30,053 bases of DNA from a virus, in the IMG/VR virus record IMGVR_UViG_3300032265_000435, positions 1 through 30,053 of that record. One strand, written 5' to 3'. The number at the start of each line of letters is the position of its first letter. The first letter of the stretch is position 1. This document shows positions 7,475 to 14,666 of the stretch, piece by piece. Position numbers and translations under genes: made by a program. The notes below the pieces were generated by a model. It was not told where the DNA came from. It saw only the letters and a program-made list of their open reading frames with translations, and did no database searches.

Positions 7475-8448
7475 AGACTTACTGTCAATTTATCTAGAGC
7501 ATTATTAATATTAGCAACATCATCTGCAGTTAGTGTCTCGATATCACTAATAGGAACAATATCGTACTGGCACTTATAGTTCAAACCATTGGACATTGTC
7601 TCGGTTGGTTTTGTTTGTCCTGTTTGGAATGCAGGACCCCAACTAACATTGAAAGATAAAAACTTCTTTTCAGGATTCATATAGTTATTCTTTGTTTCAC
7701 AGAAAACAAATGGGCCTGAGTTCTTACCCACAATAGCATCAACCTTTTCACTTAAATATGAAATTTCTTGTAGGTCACAATTATTTCTTTGTCTATTTTC
7801 CCAAGGAGCACGTGTCTCTGCTTCCTCGTTATCAATAATGATGTCATCTGTAAATAAAATATTTTGAATCGGCGTCTCAAACTTATTAGTACAAATAAAA
7901 TGAATATTGGTATGTTCTTCTGCAAGAGGTTCTAAGAATTGTTTCATATCATCTGCAAAGGATTGTCCTGACTGAGGAGGACCATTACATAGAAGAACTT
8001 TCTTAAAGTCTGGTGTATTCTTAATATATTCATCAATACTAGATACATCAAATTTAGAAAAATCTATAGAAGGTAAGTATTCTTCTTTATCAGCATACAT
8101 ACCTAGATCAGCTTCAAACACTGCATTGATCTGTGCATAAATTTTTTCCCATTGTGCATATAATGAATTCATGTTAATTCCACCATGTGCGCAGAATAAA
8201 TCCCAGAAACATCCAATCCAAGTATTGATATACAATGTATCTTCTGTTTGATAGAATGGAGTTTTAGCATCCAATTCTGCGGGGGAACCTACTAACGGAA
8301 TATCAAGATCTCTAGTTAATTTAGGATGGTTAAAATGTTTATATTCTAAAGTAACATTTGGCAGATCACTTTTAATCTGACGAATAAATTCTTTATGTGT
8401 TAATAGATCACCTCGGTGATAATGATTGAAAAATATAATCTTATTCAT
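7471..8448 (-). CDS. Putative GT-B-like glycosyltransferase
   Basis: 325 residues from ATG at 8448 (an in-frame TTG at 8457 sits too close to the AAAGGA site). Begins MNKIIFFNHYHRGDLLTHKE, a GD-containing first loop like family 9 transferases. The second half has KVLLCNGPPQSGQSFADDM and VDAIVGKNSGPFVFCETKNN, suggesting a second Rossmann domain with a Ser/Gly donor loop. No clear family assignment; it could be a transferase or a related nucleotide-sugar-binding protein. Overlaps GT10 by ATGA and the DUF4254-like gene by 8 bases. Confidence 0.5.
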   Translation of the reverse strand: MNKIIFFNHYHRGDLLTHKEFIRQIKSDLPNVTLEYKHFNHPKLTRDLDIPLVGSPAELDAKTPFYQTEDTLYINTWIGCFWDLFCAHGGINMNSLYAQWEKIYAQINAVFEADLGMYADKEEYLPSIDFSKFDVSSIDEYIKNTPDFKKVLLCNGPPQSGQSFADDMKQFLEPLAEEHTNIHFICTNKFETPIQNILFTDDIIIDNEEAETRAPWENRQRNNCDLQEISYLSEKVDAIVGKNSGPFVFCETKNNYMNPEKKFLSFNVSWGPAFQTGQTKPTETMSNGLNYKCQYDIVPISDIETLTADDVANINNALDKLTVSL

Positions 8449-8794
8449 TAGTATCAATTCCTTTGTATAATTTAACAGAATCTTCTACCAATGATCTGTT
8501 TTGTTTAATTGCAGTATCAACCATTAGGTTAATAGCTTGTACATAACGAGGGCGCTTTACTTTAAAACAAATATCGCATTTGCGTTTAAGTTCTGCAATC
8601 TCAGTATCAGACTTAGCGGCCTGAATCGCATCTTCCAACATCCACATACGAATATGAATAATAGCAAGTTTTTCAATCACCTCGCCTAGGTTATCAGTTT
8701 CCACATATGTAGAATCAGGCAAGCCGCCTTGATCCAAAACACGTTTAACTGTTTTCTCGATTATTTCCTCAATACTATTACCTAAATTTGACAT
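8441..8794 (-). CDS. DUF4254-like helical protein
   Basis: 117 residues, mostly helical. LGEVIEKLAIIHIRMWMLED followed by SDTEIAELKRKCDICFKVKR resembles the core of DUF4254, a short family whose genes sit beside lipopolysaccharide and capsule transferase genes in many bacteria; its function is unknown. Two cysteines (CDIC) are visible, but a metal site cannot be claimed. GGAG ribosome site precedes the ATG; it overlaps the ColD-like gene by 17 bases. Family placement is from pattern memory and is moderate; position in a sugar cluster fits. Confidence 0.5.
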   Translation of the reverse strand: MSNLGNSIEEIIEKTVKRVLDQGGLPDSTYVETDNLGEVIEKLAIIHIRMWMLEDAIQAAKSDTEIAELKRKCDICFKVKRPRYVQAINLMVDTAIKQNRSLVEDSVKLYKGIDTNE

Positions 8795-9956
8795 CTATTT
8801 TCTCCACTACTTGTTTTAAGAATTGCATATCTTCGACTGTTACAAAATGACTATTACCAATATACACGCCTTGTGAATGTACTAGTTCAGCATTTGTTCT
8901 TTCTTTATCTGTTTCTATTTTATAATCTTTTAAGAAAGGCTGAGCTAATAAATTACCAGAAACTACTGGTCTATATTCAATACCATTTTCAGCAAATGTT
9001 TCTTTCATTGTTAACATGATACCTTTAGACTTACAAATAAAGGGCAAACAGAAACTACTGTTGGTCGTCGAATTTTTAATATTATAAAATAGATTAGGAT
9101 ATTTGTCAATGATACTAGTAAAAATATCATGATTTCTATTTCTAATTTCAATCATTTTATCCAAACGCTTTAATTGCGAAGAACCTAATACTGCACAAAT
9201 CTCATGATTTCTAAAATTGTAACCATCTGTTACAAATAAGAATTGCTTATCAATCTCAGGATATAGGTCTGCATAGTCTTTAAACTTTGTAGACTCTCGT
9301 GCCATTCCATGACTACGCTTAATCTTCATTAGATCATATAAGTCTTTGTTATTTGTAGTGACCATGCCACCTTCAATAGTGGACATATGGTGACCAAAAT
9401 AGAAACTAAATGTTGCACCTAAACTATTAGAACCACGCTTGTTACCTACTATATCTGTACATCCATGCGATTCACACACGTCATCTATAATAATAGCTCT
9501 CTTAAATATCTTTCTAAGTGCTTCATTATCTGCAGAGAATCCTAAAAGATGAGTAACAAAGATCATTTTAATATCATGTTTCTTTGCAATATTTCTAGCA
9601 TCATCTAAATCGAAACTAAAGTTCTCTAAATTAATATCACAGAACACAGGAGTAAGACCAAGTTGAATAACCGGTGCAACATTTGTCATCCATGTGCAAG
9701 CAGGCAATAATACCTTATCGCCTTTCTTAAGACCATACAGTTCCATTACTCCAGCTACAAGTAAAAAGTTTGCTGTACTACCCGAAGAAACATAAAGAGA
9801 ATACGTTTCATTTCTATGATGAATCCAATTACTCCATTCTTGTTCAAACTTCTTTACCTTTTCACCAAATGTAAATTTCTTTGCTGTTAGCGTAAACCAC
9901 GCCATCTTAAGTCTATCAGTAAAGGTGATTGTCTCACCCATTAAAGGCCATCTCAT
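8778..9956 (-). CDS. ColD/E1-like sugar 3-dehydratase of the DegT/StrS family (PLP lysine replaced by His)
   Basis: 392 residues with the full aspartate-aminotransferase fold of the DegT/DnrJ/EryC1/StrS family: substrate and cofactor loop YVSSGSTANFLL (55-66), LLPACTWMTNVAPV, the cofactor Asp in IIDDVCESHG (157-165), then FSFYFGHHMSTIEGG (183-197). In ordinary members the Lys that binds PLP occupies the position of the first His here (about 189). Replacement by His is the hallmark of ColD and the related E1 enzymes, which use PMP to remove the 3-hydroxyl of 4-keto-6-deoxy sugars. The adjacent gmd makes ColD's known substrate, GDP-4-keto-6-deoxymannose. A plain aminotransferase is therefore unlikely. 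Starts in an ATGA overlap with fcl and contains an internal consensus promoter. Confidence 0.75.
   Translation of the reverse strand: MRWPLMGETITFTDRLKMAWFTLTAKKFTFGEKVKKFEQEWSNWIHHRNETYSLYVSSGSTANFLLVAGVMELYGLKKGDKVLLPACTWMTNVAPVIQLGLTPVFCDINLENFSFDLDDARNIAKKHDIKMIFVTHLLGFSADNEALRKIFKRAIIIDDVCESHGCTDIVGNKRGSNSLGATFSFYFGHHMSTIEGGMVTTNNKDLYDLMKIKRSHGMARESTKFKDYADLYPEIDKQFLFVTDGYNFRNHEICAVLGSSQLKRLDKMIEIRNRNHDIFTSIIDKYPNLFYNIKNSTTNSSFCLPFICKSKGIMLTMKETFAENGIEYRPVVSGNLLAQPFLKDYKIETDKERTNAELVHSQGVYIGNSHFVTVEDMQFLKQVVEKIDVKFR
9081..9109 (-). promoter_or_regulatory. Perfect sigma70-type promoter inside the ColD-like gene
   Basis: TTGACA (9109-9104), 17 bases, TATAAT (9086-9081) on the minus strand. 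It lies within codons for IDKYPNLFYNIK of the ColD-like protein. RNA would start near 9074, roughly 280 bases before the DUF4254-like gene, and could serve the transferase genes downstream. Confidence 0.5.
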
Positions 9957-10888
9957 AACAATCCCTTTTCTTTTTTATACCAAGCAATAGTGCGCTTCAA
10001 TCCCTCGTCAAAATTTACCTTGGCATTCCAACCAAGAGATTTTAATTTACTATTATCCATTTTACGTCTAGGGGTACCATTTGGTTTATCTGTATTCCAA
10101 ACTACCCTACCCGTAAACCCAAACTCTTTAGTTAACTTATCAACAAGATCTTTGATAGTTAATTCTTCATCGCTTCCTACATTAACAAATTCTTTTTCAT
10201 TATAGTTTTGCATCAACCAATAACAAGCATCTGCAAGATCATCTACATATAAAAACTCTCTTGTAGGTGTTCCGTCTCCCCAACATTCAATACTGTCTTC
10301 GCCATTCTTTATAGCATTATGCATCTTAGTAATAATACCAGGAATAACATGACCATGCTCAGGAATAAAGTTATCATTAATGCCATATAAGTTTGCGGGC
10401 ATACAACTAATAGCGTTAAACCCATACTGGCGTCTGTAGTATTCGCACATACGTAGACCAGTAATTTTTGCTAATGCATACCCCTCGTTCGTCGGCTCAA
10501 GTGGAGCAGTAAGAAGATATTCTTCCTTGATAGGTTGAGGGGTAACCTTTGGATAGATGCAAGCAGAACCTAAGAACAATAATTTCTTAGCACCGTTCCT
10601 ATAAGCAGCATCTATAACATTCGTTTGAATCTGTAAGTTGTCGTAAATAAATTCACCAGGGTTTGTCCAGTTCCAATTTATACCCCCAACTTTAGCAGCA
10701 CATAAAAATACATAGTCAGGTTTTTCTGTAGCGAAAAATACATTAACTGCAAGTTGATCTCGAAGGTCTAATTCTTGTTTAGATTTAAGAACAAAATTTG
10801 TATAACCTTCTTCTTGTAGTCTTCTAACAATAGAGGATCCTACTAATCCTTTATGTCCTGCTACGTATATTTTACTATCTTTTTCCAT
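9953..10888 (-). CDS. fcl: GDP-L-fucose synthase (epimerase/reductase)
   Basis: 311 residues, the usual length. NADPH-dependent 3,5-epimerase and 4-reductase that turns GDP-4-keto-6-deoxymannose into GDP-L-fucose. Rossmann motif GHKGLVG (11-17), catalytic Ser in GSACIYP (107-113) and YALAK (137-141) with the Tyr/Lys pair are all present, as are VGGINWNWTNPGEF and PANLYGINDNF, which are specific to Fcl/WcaG. AAGGA ribosome site before ATG at 10888. With gmd it forms the complete de novo pathway. ColC, the colitose-pathway reductase, is homologous, so this enzyme might also act on the ColD-like product; fucose is the primary reading because a GT10 enzyme is present. Confidence 0.93.
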   Translation of the reverse strand: MEKDSKIYVAGHKGLVGSSIVRRLQEEGYTNFVLKSKQELDLRDQLAVNVFFATEKPDYVFLCAAKVGGINWNWTNPGEFIYDNLQIQTNVIDAAYRNGAKKLLFLGSACIYPKVTPQPIKEEYLLTAPLEPTNEGYALAKITGLRMCEYYRRQYGFNAISCMPANLYGINDNFIPEHGHVIPGIITKMHNAIKNGEDSIECWGDGTPTREFLYVDDLADACYWLMQNYNEKEFVNVGSDEELTIKDLVDKLTKEFGFTGRVVWNTDKPNGTPRRKMDNSKLKSLGWNAKVNFDEGLKRTIAWYKKEKGLL

Positions 10889-10889
10889 T

Positions 10890-11528
10890 TTAATTCCTTG
10901 CTATAAAAACATAATCATGTTTAGATAATTGTTCTTTGAATATATGTGTTTCATCTAATAGCTTTTTAACATCCTCGATATCTAAATGCCATTCAATTAG
11001 AAGAATCTTTGGGCAATATTTTTTTAAATCTAATCCCTTTAGAACTTCTATCTCATATCCTTCAACATCAAGTGAAAAGAAATCTATTGTCTTTATATCT
11101 TGTGCTTCAAGAATACTATTTAATGTTGCTGTCTGTACTGTAAATTCTTCAGTTTTATCTGAATCTGTTATAGGATTAATCCAATCTGATACTTGACGAA
11201 TAGGAGAATCCGCAGTTGAGGTCATCAAACCTGGGTCGCCGTTATAAACAACCCGTTTCATCATCTTTATTTCTGTATCCTCAAAGTCTTCACCCACTAA
11301 AGCATAGTTATATACTAAAGAATTTAGTCTGTTATTACGACAAACTATAGCAGACTCTATATTAGGTTCAACTAAAATACCTGTCCAATTTTTATATTTT
11401 TCTAAGTACCAAGTATTGCTCTGAGTATATCCATCTGCGCCACCTACTTCAATAAAAAAACCATTATCATAGTTTAGATATTTTTCAGTGACAACCCGGT
11501 TCACATCATTTAACGATGGAGGATACAT
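10890..11528 (-). CDS. FkbM-family SAM-dependent methyltransferase
   Basis: 212 residues from ATG at 11528, one base after the gmd stop. GFFIEVGGADGYTQSNTWYL is motif I with the SAM-binding Gly/Asp; GILVEPN is the acidic motif II; TIDFFSLDVEGYEIEVLKGL is the FkbM signature. These enzymes usually O-methylate sugars in glycans or natural products. In this island it probably methylates a fucosyl or deoxy sugar residue, which commonly caps surface glycans. An in-frame TTG at 11558 would overlap gmd, so it is not preferred. There is no ribosome site, implying translational coupling to gmd. Confidence 0.85.
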   Translation of the reverse strand: MYPPSLNDVNRVVTEKYLNYDNGFFIEVGGADGYTQSNTWYLEKYKNWTGILVEPNIESAIVCRNNRLNSLVYNYALVGEDFEDTEIKMMKRVVYNGDPGLMTSTADSPIRQVSDWINPITDSDKTEEFTVQTATLNSILEAQDIKTIDFFSLDVEGYEIEVLKGLDLKKYCPKILLIEWHLDIEDVKKLLDETHIFKEQLSKHDYVFIARN

Positions 11529-11529
11529 A

Positions 11530-12543
11530 TTACGAAAAGTTAATGCACATGTCTTCAACTAAATCGTTGAAGGAATGTTTAGGAGTCCAACCGAGCACAC
11601 CCCTGGCCTTTGTAGAATCTCCCAATAAAGTTTGAACTTCAGCAGGGCGGAAATACTTAGGATCAACTCTAATAACTACTCTATTAGTATTAGTATCAAT
11701 ACCCACTTCATTTAAGCCTTCGCCTTCCCAGCGAATATTGAGAGCAAAATATGGGGCACAATGTTCCACGAATTGTTTAACTGTATATTGTTCGCCTGTT
11801 GCAATAACGAAGTCATCTGGTGTATCTTGTTGTAACATTAACCACATTGCTTCGACATAGTCTTTAGCATGTCCCCAATCTCTCAATGCTGTTAGATTGC
11901 CTAAAGTCAAACATTCTTGGCGACCAGCACCAACTGCTTCTAATCCATTTACAATCTTCTTAGTAACGAAGTTAAAACCCCTGCGAGGAGATTCGTGATT
12001 AAACAAAATACCTGAGCAACAGAACATATTATATGATTCGCGATAGTTCTTAACAATCCAATATGCATATAACTTAGCAACACCGTACGGTGATCTTGGA
12101 TAGAAAGGGGTAGTTTCTTTTTGTGGGATTTCCTGAACTAATCCATATAGTTCAGATGTTGATGCTTGATAGATTTTGGTTGTTTTTTCCATTCCTAATA
12201 ATCTAACGGATTCTAAAATCTTAAGTGTACCCAATCCATCAACCATTGCTGTATATTCAGGTGTATCGAAGGAAACCTTGACATGGCTTTGTGCTGCTAA
12301 ATTATAGATCTCAGATGGATTATGTTTCTTCAATACGTTCATAATAGATAAAGAATCTGTTACGTCGCCATAGTGAAGATGAAGATTTGGATTGCTATAG
12401 ATATGGTCAATGCGACCGGTGTTCATAGAAGAACTGCGACGAACAATTCCGTGAACCTCATAACCTTTTTCTAATAGTAATTCTGCAAGATAAGAACCGT
12501 CTTGCCCAGTAATGCCCGTAATGAGAGCAACTTTGTTTGCCAT
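11530..12543 (-). CDS. gmd: GDP-mannose 4,6-dehydratase
   Basis: 337 residues from ATG at 12543, chosen because AGGAG lies 7 bases upstream and the protein then begins [18 protein letters not shown], exactly where Gmd proteins start; an upstream in-frame ATG would add 26 unrelated residues. Converts GDP-D-mannose to GDP-4-keto-6-deoxymannose using bound NADP. Rossmann loop TGITGQDG (9-16), catalytic STSELYG (128-134) and YGVAK (153-157) are intact, as are [15 protein letters not shown] and [14 protein letters not shown]. First enzyme of the fucose/colitose branch here. GDP-mannose itself must come from the host, since no manB/manC is in the window. Confidence 0.95.
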   Translation of the reverse strand: MANKVALITGITGQDGSYLAELLLEKGYEVHGIVRRSSSMNTGRIDHIYSNPNLHLHYGDVTDSLSIMNVLKKHNPSEIYNLAAQSHVKVSFDTPEYTAMVDGLGTLKILESVRLLGMEKTTKIYQASTSELYGLVQEIPQKETTPFYPRSPYGVAKLYAYWIVKNYRESYNMFCCSGILFNHESPRRGFNFVTKKIVNGLEAVGAGRQECLTLGNLTALRDWGHAKDYVEAMWLMLQQDTPDDFVIATGEQYTVKQFVEHCAPYFALNIRWEGEGLNEVGIDTNTNRVVIRVDPKYFRPAEVQTLLGDSTKARGVLGWTPKHSFNDLVEDMCINFS

Positions 12544-12544
12544 G

Positions 12545-13372
12545 CTATAGTCTCCTAAATGATATATGATCTTCGTATTGCAAGATCTTATTAATGTCGT
12601 GTTGCGCAGTATTCCACTCACCTACTTTAAAATATTTATTGCCTGAGACATCCGCCATAAGAACATTAAGTTGCTCTTTTAGCATAGTCGGATTCAAACT
12701 ATTTTCCAAGTATAAATCTGTACAGTATAAATTTTCTAAATTAGGCGAACAGAAAGCTGCAGATATTGCAAAAGAACCTGCACCTGATGTTGCTAAATTT
12801 TTTGCTCGTAATAATAAAGTATAACTTTCCATTTCATTTAATGTTAGAATGTTTGGACAGATATATTTCAAGTATCCTACAATAGGGTTATGATTATCCT
12901 CAGCAACAAAGATAACCTTGCCTGAATACATTATGTATAATTGTATATAATATGCCAATGGATTTTGCGTATGTGTCGCAGGCCATCTTGTATACAGATC
13001 TCCACTTCTAATGTGTACTATTAGATCTTCTACCGGGGTGTTCAATTCTTCATGATTAATCTTTAGAGCAGGTAAAATATATTCTTCGCATATACTTTTT
13101 CTTTGCCTATTTAGATCATCTATATCTACATCAAAGTCTGCATCTGGACCATTGTAAAAATAAAACCAATTATGAGAATCTTCTTTTATTTTAAATTGAT
13201 TGCTACCAAAGTTGTAATTTATTGCGTTTAAGTAAACACTCTCAGGAGAAGAAAACGAAATGCCATTTTTTCTACAAAAGTAAATGGCATTGGATATTTG
13301 TTGTATGTTATTTCCTAGTCTACCAAACCATCTAGGAATAAAAGTATCATGAACTATTTCATTAGTGTGCAT
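12545..13372 (-). CDS. Fucosyltransferase-like protein with HxRxGD motif
   Basis: 275 residues. [20 protein letters not shown] near the N-terminus and [15 protein letters not shown] (HIRSGD at 120-125) are the two hallmarks of GDP-fucose-using folds such as GT11 alpha-1,2- and GT23-type transferases, where the HxRxGD Arg binds the donor phosphate. [12 protein letters not shown] and the later [18 protein letters not shown] fit the second, donor-binding Rossmann half. Exact family is uncertain. It is the first gene of the sugar island, directly after the stable hairpin at 13385-13402 and immediately before gmd, consistent with using GDP-fucose. Confidence 0.65.
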   Translation of the reverse strand: MHTNEIVHDTFIPRWFGRLGNNIQQISNAIYFCRKNGISFSSPESVYLNAINYNFGSNQFKIKEDSHNWFYFYNGPDADFDVDIDDLNRQRKSICEEYILPALKINHEELNTPVEDLIVHIRSGDLYTRWPATHTQNPLAYYIQLYIMYSGKVIFVAEDNHNPIVGYLKYICPNILTLNEMESYTLLLRAKNLATSGAGSFAISAAFCSPNLENLYCTDLYLENSLNPTMLKEQLNVLMADVSGNKYFKVGEWNTAQHDINKILQYEDHISFRRL

Positions 13373-13384
13373 AAAGATAGGAGT

Positions 13385-13402
13385 AGGGCGCCGAAGCGCC
13401 CT
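13385..13402 (-). terminator. C(UUCG)G tetraloop hairpin between the CobS-like gene and the sugar island
   Basis: On the coding strand AGGGCGC, TTCG, GCGCCCT form a perfect 7-base-pair GC-rich stem with a UUCG loop closed by C-G, one of the most stable RNA hairpins. It lies 20 bases after the CobS-like stop and 12 bases before the next start. No U-run follows, so it is a weak candidate for intrinsic termination. In T4, such CUUCGG hairpins sit between genes and protect or delimit transcripts; that role fits better. Confidence 0.7.
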
Positions 13403-13422
13403 TACCTTAAATTATATTATTA

Positions 13423-14601
13423 TTAGAATGGAACCTCATCATCTAGATTGCTTTCGCTATCAGGATTTTCTTTGACTGCTTGTTCAGTTGGGGCACTCAT
13501 CTTAGTATACAAATCCATAAATGCTGTCTTTGTATCTTCGTCAAATCTATTAATACAATACCTAATTGCTTCTTCGCGATTTTCGAAGATCGAATATGCT
13601 TGTACTATGTTTACCAAACGACGTGTACTGATTATCTCATCTACGCCACCTTCTGTAAATGTCTTACGAATAATCTCAGCCCAATTAACTAGCTTATCTG
13701 CAAAGTCTGTATCTACACGACCATAGAATTCCATTTTATTATTGATAATACGTTTCTCAACTGCGACACTAGGATACTCTTGTTCAACAGTAATAGGGAA
13801 GCGTTCTAGGAATGCTTCATCTAAAATTTGTGCTGCAATAAAACGACCATCCTCAGTACCACGACCTTTAGTATTGGCAGTTGCAATAATTGTGAATCCT
13901 TTTTCCGGATAGATCATCTCGCCTGTTTTCTTATTAAAGAATGGCTTGCCTTCTAGGATACTTTGTAGGCACATCAATTTATTAGATCCACGATCAATTT
14001 CGTCGATTAGAAGAACTGCACCTCGACGCATTGCCATAAGAACAGGACCTTCACGATAAATTACGTTACCGTCGTGCAGGGTATTGCCACCGATTAGATC
14101 ATCTTCATCTGTTTCAATACTAATATTTACTCGAATACACTCGCGTTTAAGTTTAGCTGCAACTTGTTCTACCATAGTAGTCTTGCCATTACCAGATAGA
14201 CCAGTAATAAAAACAGGATAGAAAATATGAGATTTTAGAATTTGTTCCAATTGCTTGAAGAAGCCAAAAGGAACATAAGTATTATCCTTTTGCGGAATAG
14301 TACTGTCTGCATCTACAGTTGCTCGCTTAGGTTTGAACTGCATTACTTGCGCCTGTAATGCTGGGGCAGTTTGTTCTACGTCTTCACGCTTCATTTCTTC
14401 ACCTTTTTCATAAAATAAATCTAACATATAATCTTTACCTGACTTGATGTCGCGCCGAGAAGTCAAGAAATGGGGATTCGGCAGATTATGCTTCGAACAA
14501 AAATCAATAATAGAATCTTTCGATACTCGATTACCAAACTGAGTAACCAATTTAGTAATCAATTCTTTGCGCTGATCTTCGGTAAAGTGCGATTTAGACA
14601 T
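13423..14601 (-). CDS. cobS: CobS/MoxR-like AAA+ ATPase
   Basis: 392 residues. After an N-terminal helical region (1-75) and linker comes the AAA+ core: Walker A GLSGNGKT (134-141), Walker B LLIDEID (197-203), sensor ATANTKGRG (240-248) and arginine-finger region EAFLERFP (262-269). It resembles the CobS subunit of cobaltochelatase and the MoxR class, which act with a VWA-domain partner; that partner is the next gene upstream. Marine phage copies are often called cobS, but no cobalamin genes are here, so chelatase activity is doubtful. The C-terminus NLDDEVPF closely resembles the SSB tip DDDIPF. Transcribed from its own consensus promoter. Confidence 0.85.
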   Translation of the reverse strand: MSKSHFTEDQRKELITKLVTQFGNRVSKDSIIDFCSKHNLPNPHFLTSRRDIKSGKDYMLDLFYEKGEEMKREDVEQTAPALQAQVMQFKPKRATVDADSTIPQKDNTYVPFGFFKQLEQILKSHIFYPVFITGLSGNGKTTMVEQVAAKLKRECIRVNISIETDEDDLIGGNTLHDGNVIYREGPVLMAMRRGAVLLIDEIDRGSNKLMCLQSILEGKPFFNKKTGEMIYPEKGFTIIATANTKGRGTEDGRFIAAQILDEAFLERFPITVEQEYPSVAVEKRIINNKMEFYGRVDTDFADKLVNWAEIIRKTFTEGGVDEIISTRRLVNIVQAYSIFENREEAIRYCINRFDEDTKTAFMDLYTKMSAPTEQAVKENPDSESNLDDEVPF

Positions 14602-14637
14602 AATATAACTCCTGTGGATTGGGACAATTCATACTTA

Positions 14638-14666
14638 ATTATAACACCTTTTGTACCACCTGTCAA
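14638..14666 (-). promoter_or_regulatory. Perfect sigma70-type promoter for the CobS-like gene
   Basis: TTGACA (14666-14661), 17 bases, TATAAT (14643-14638) on the minus strand, in the 61-base gap before the CobS-like start. The -35 overlaps the stop codon of the VWA gene. From the end of the spacer onwards it shares AAAGGTGTTATAATTAAG with the promoter at 16940-16968. Confidence 0.85.

Noticed and set aside
8778-9956. Annotation as an ordinary PLP sugar aminotransferase
   Set aside because: The lysine that must carry PLP is replaced by His in FYFGHH, which points to a ColD/E1-type dehydratase.
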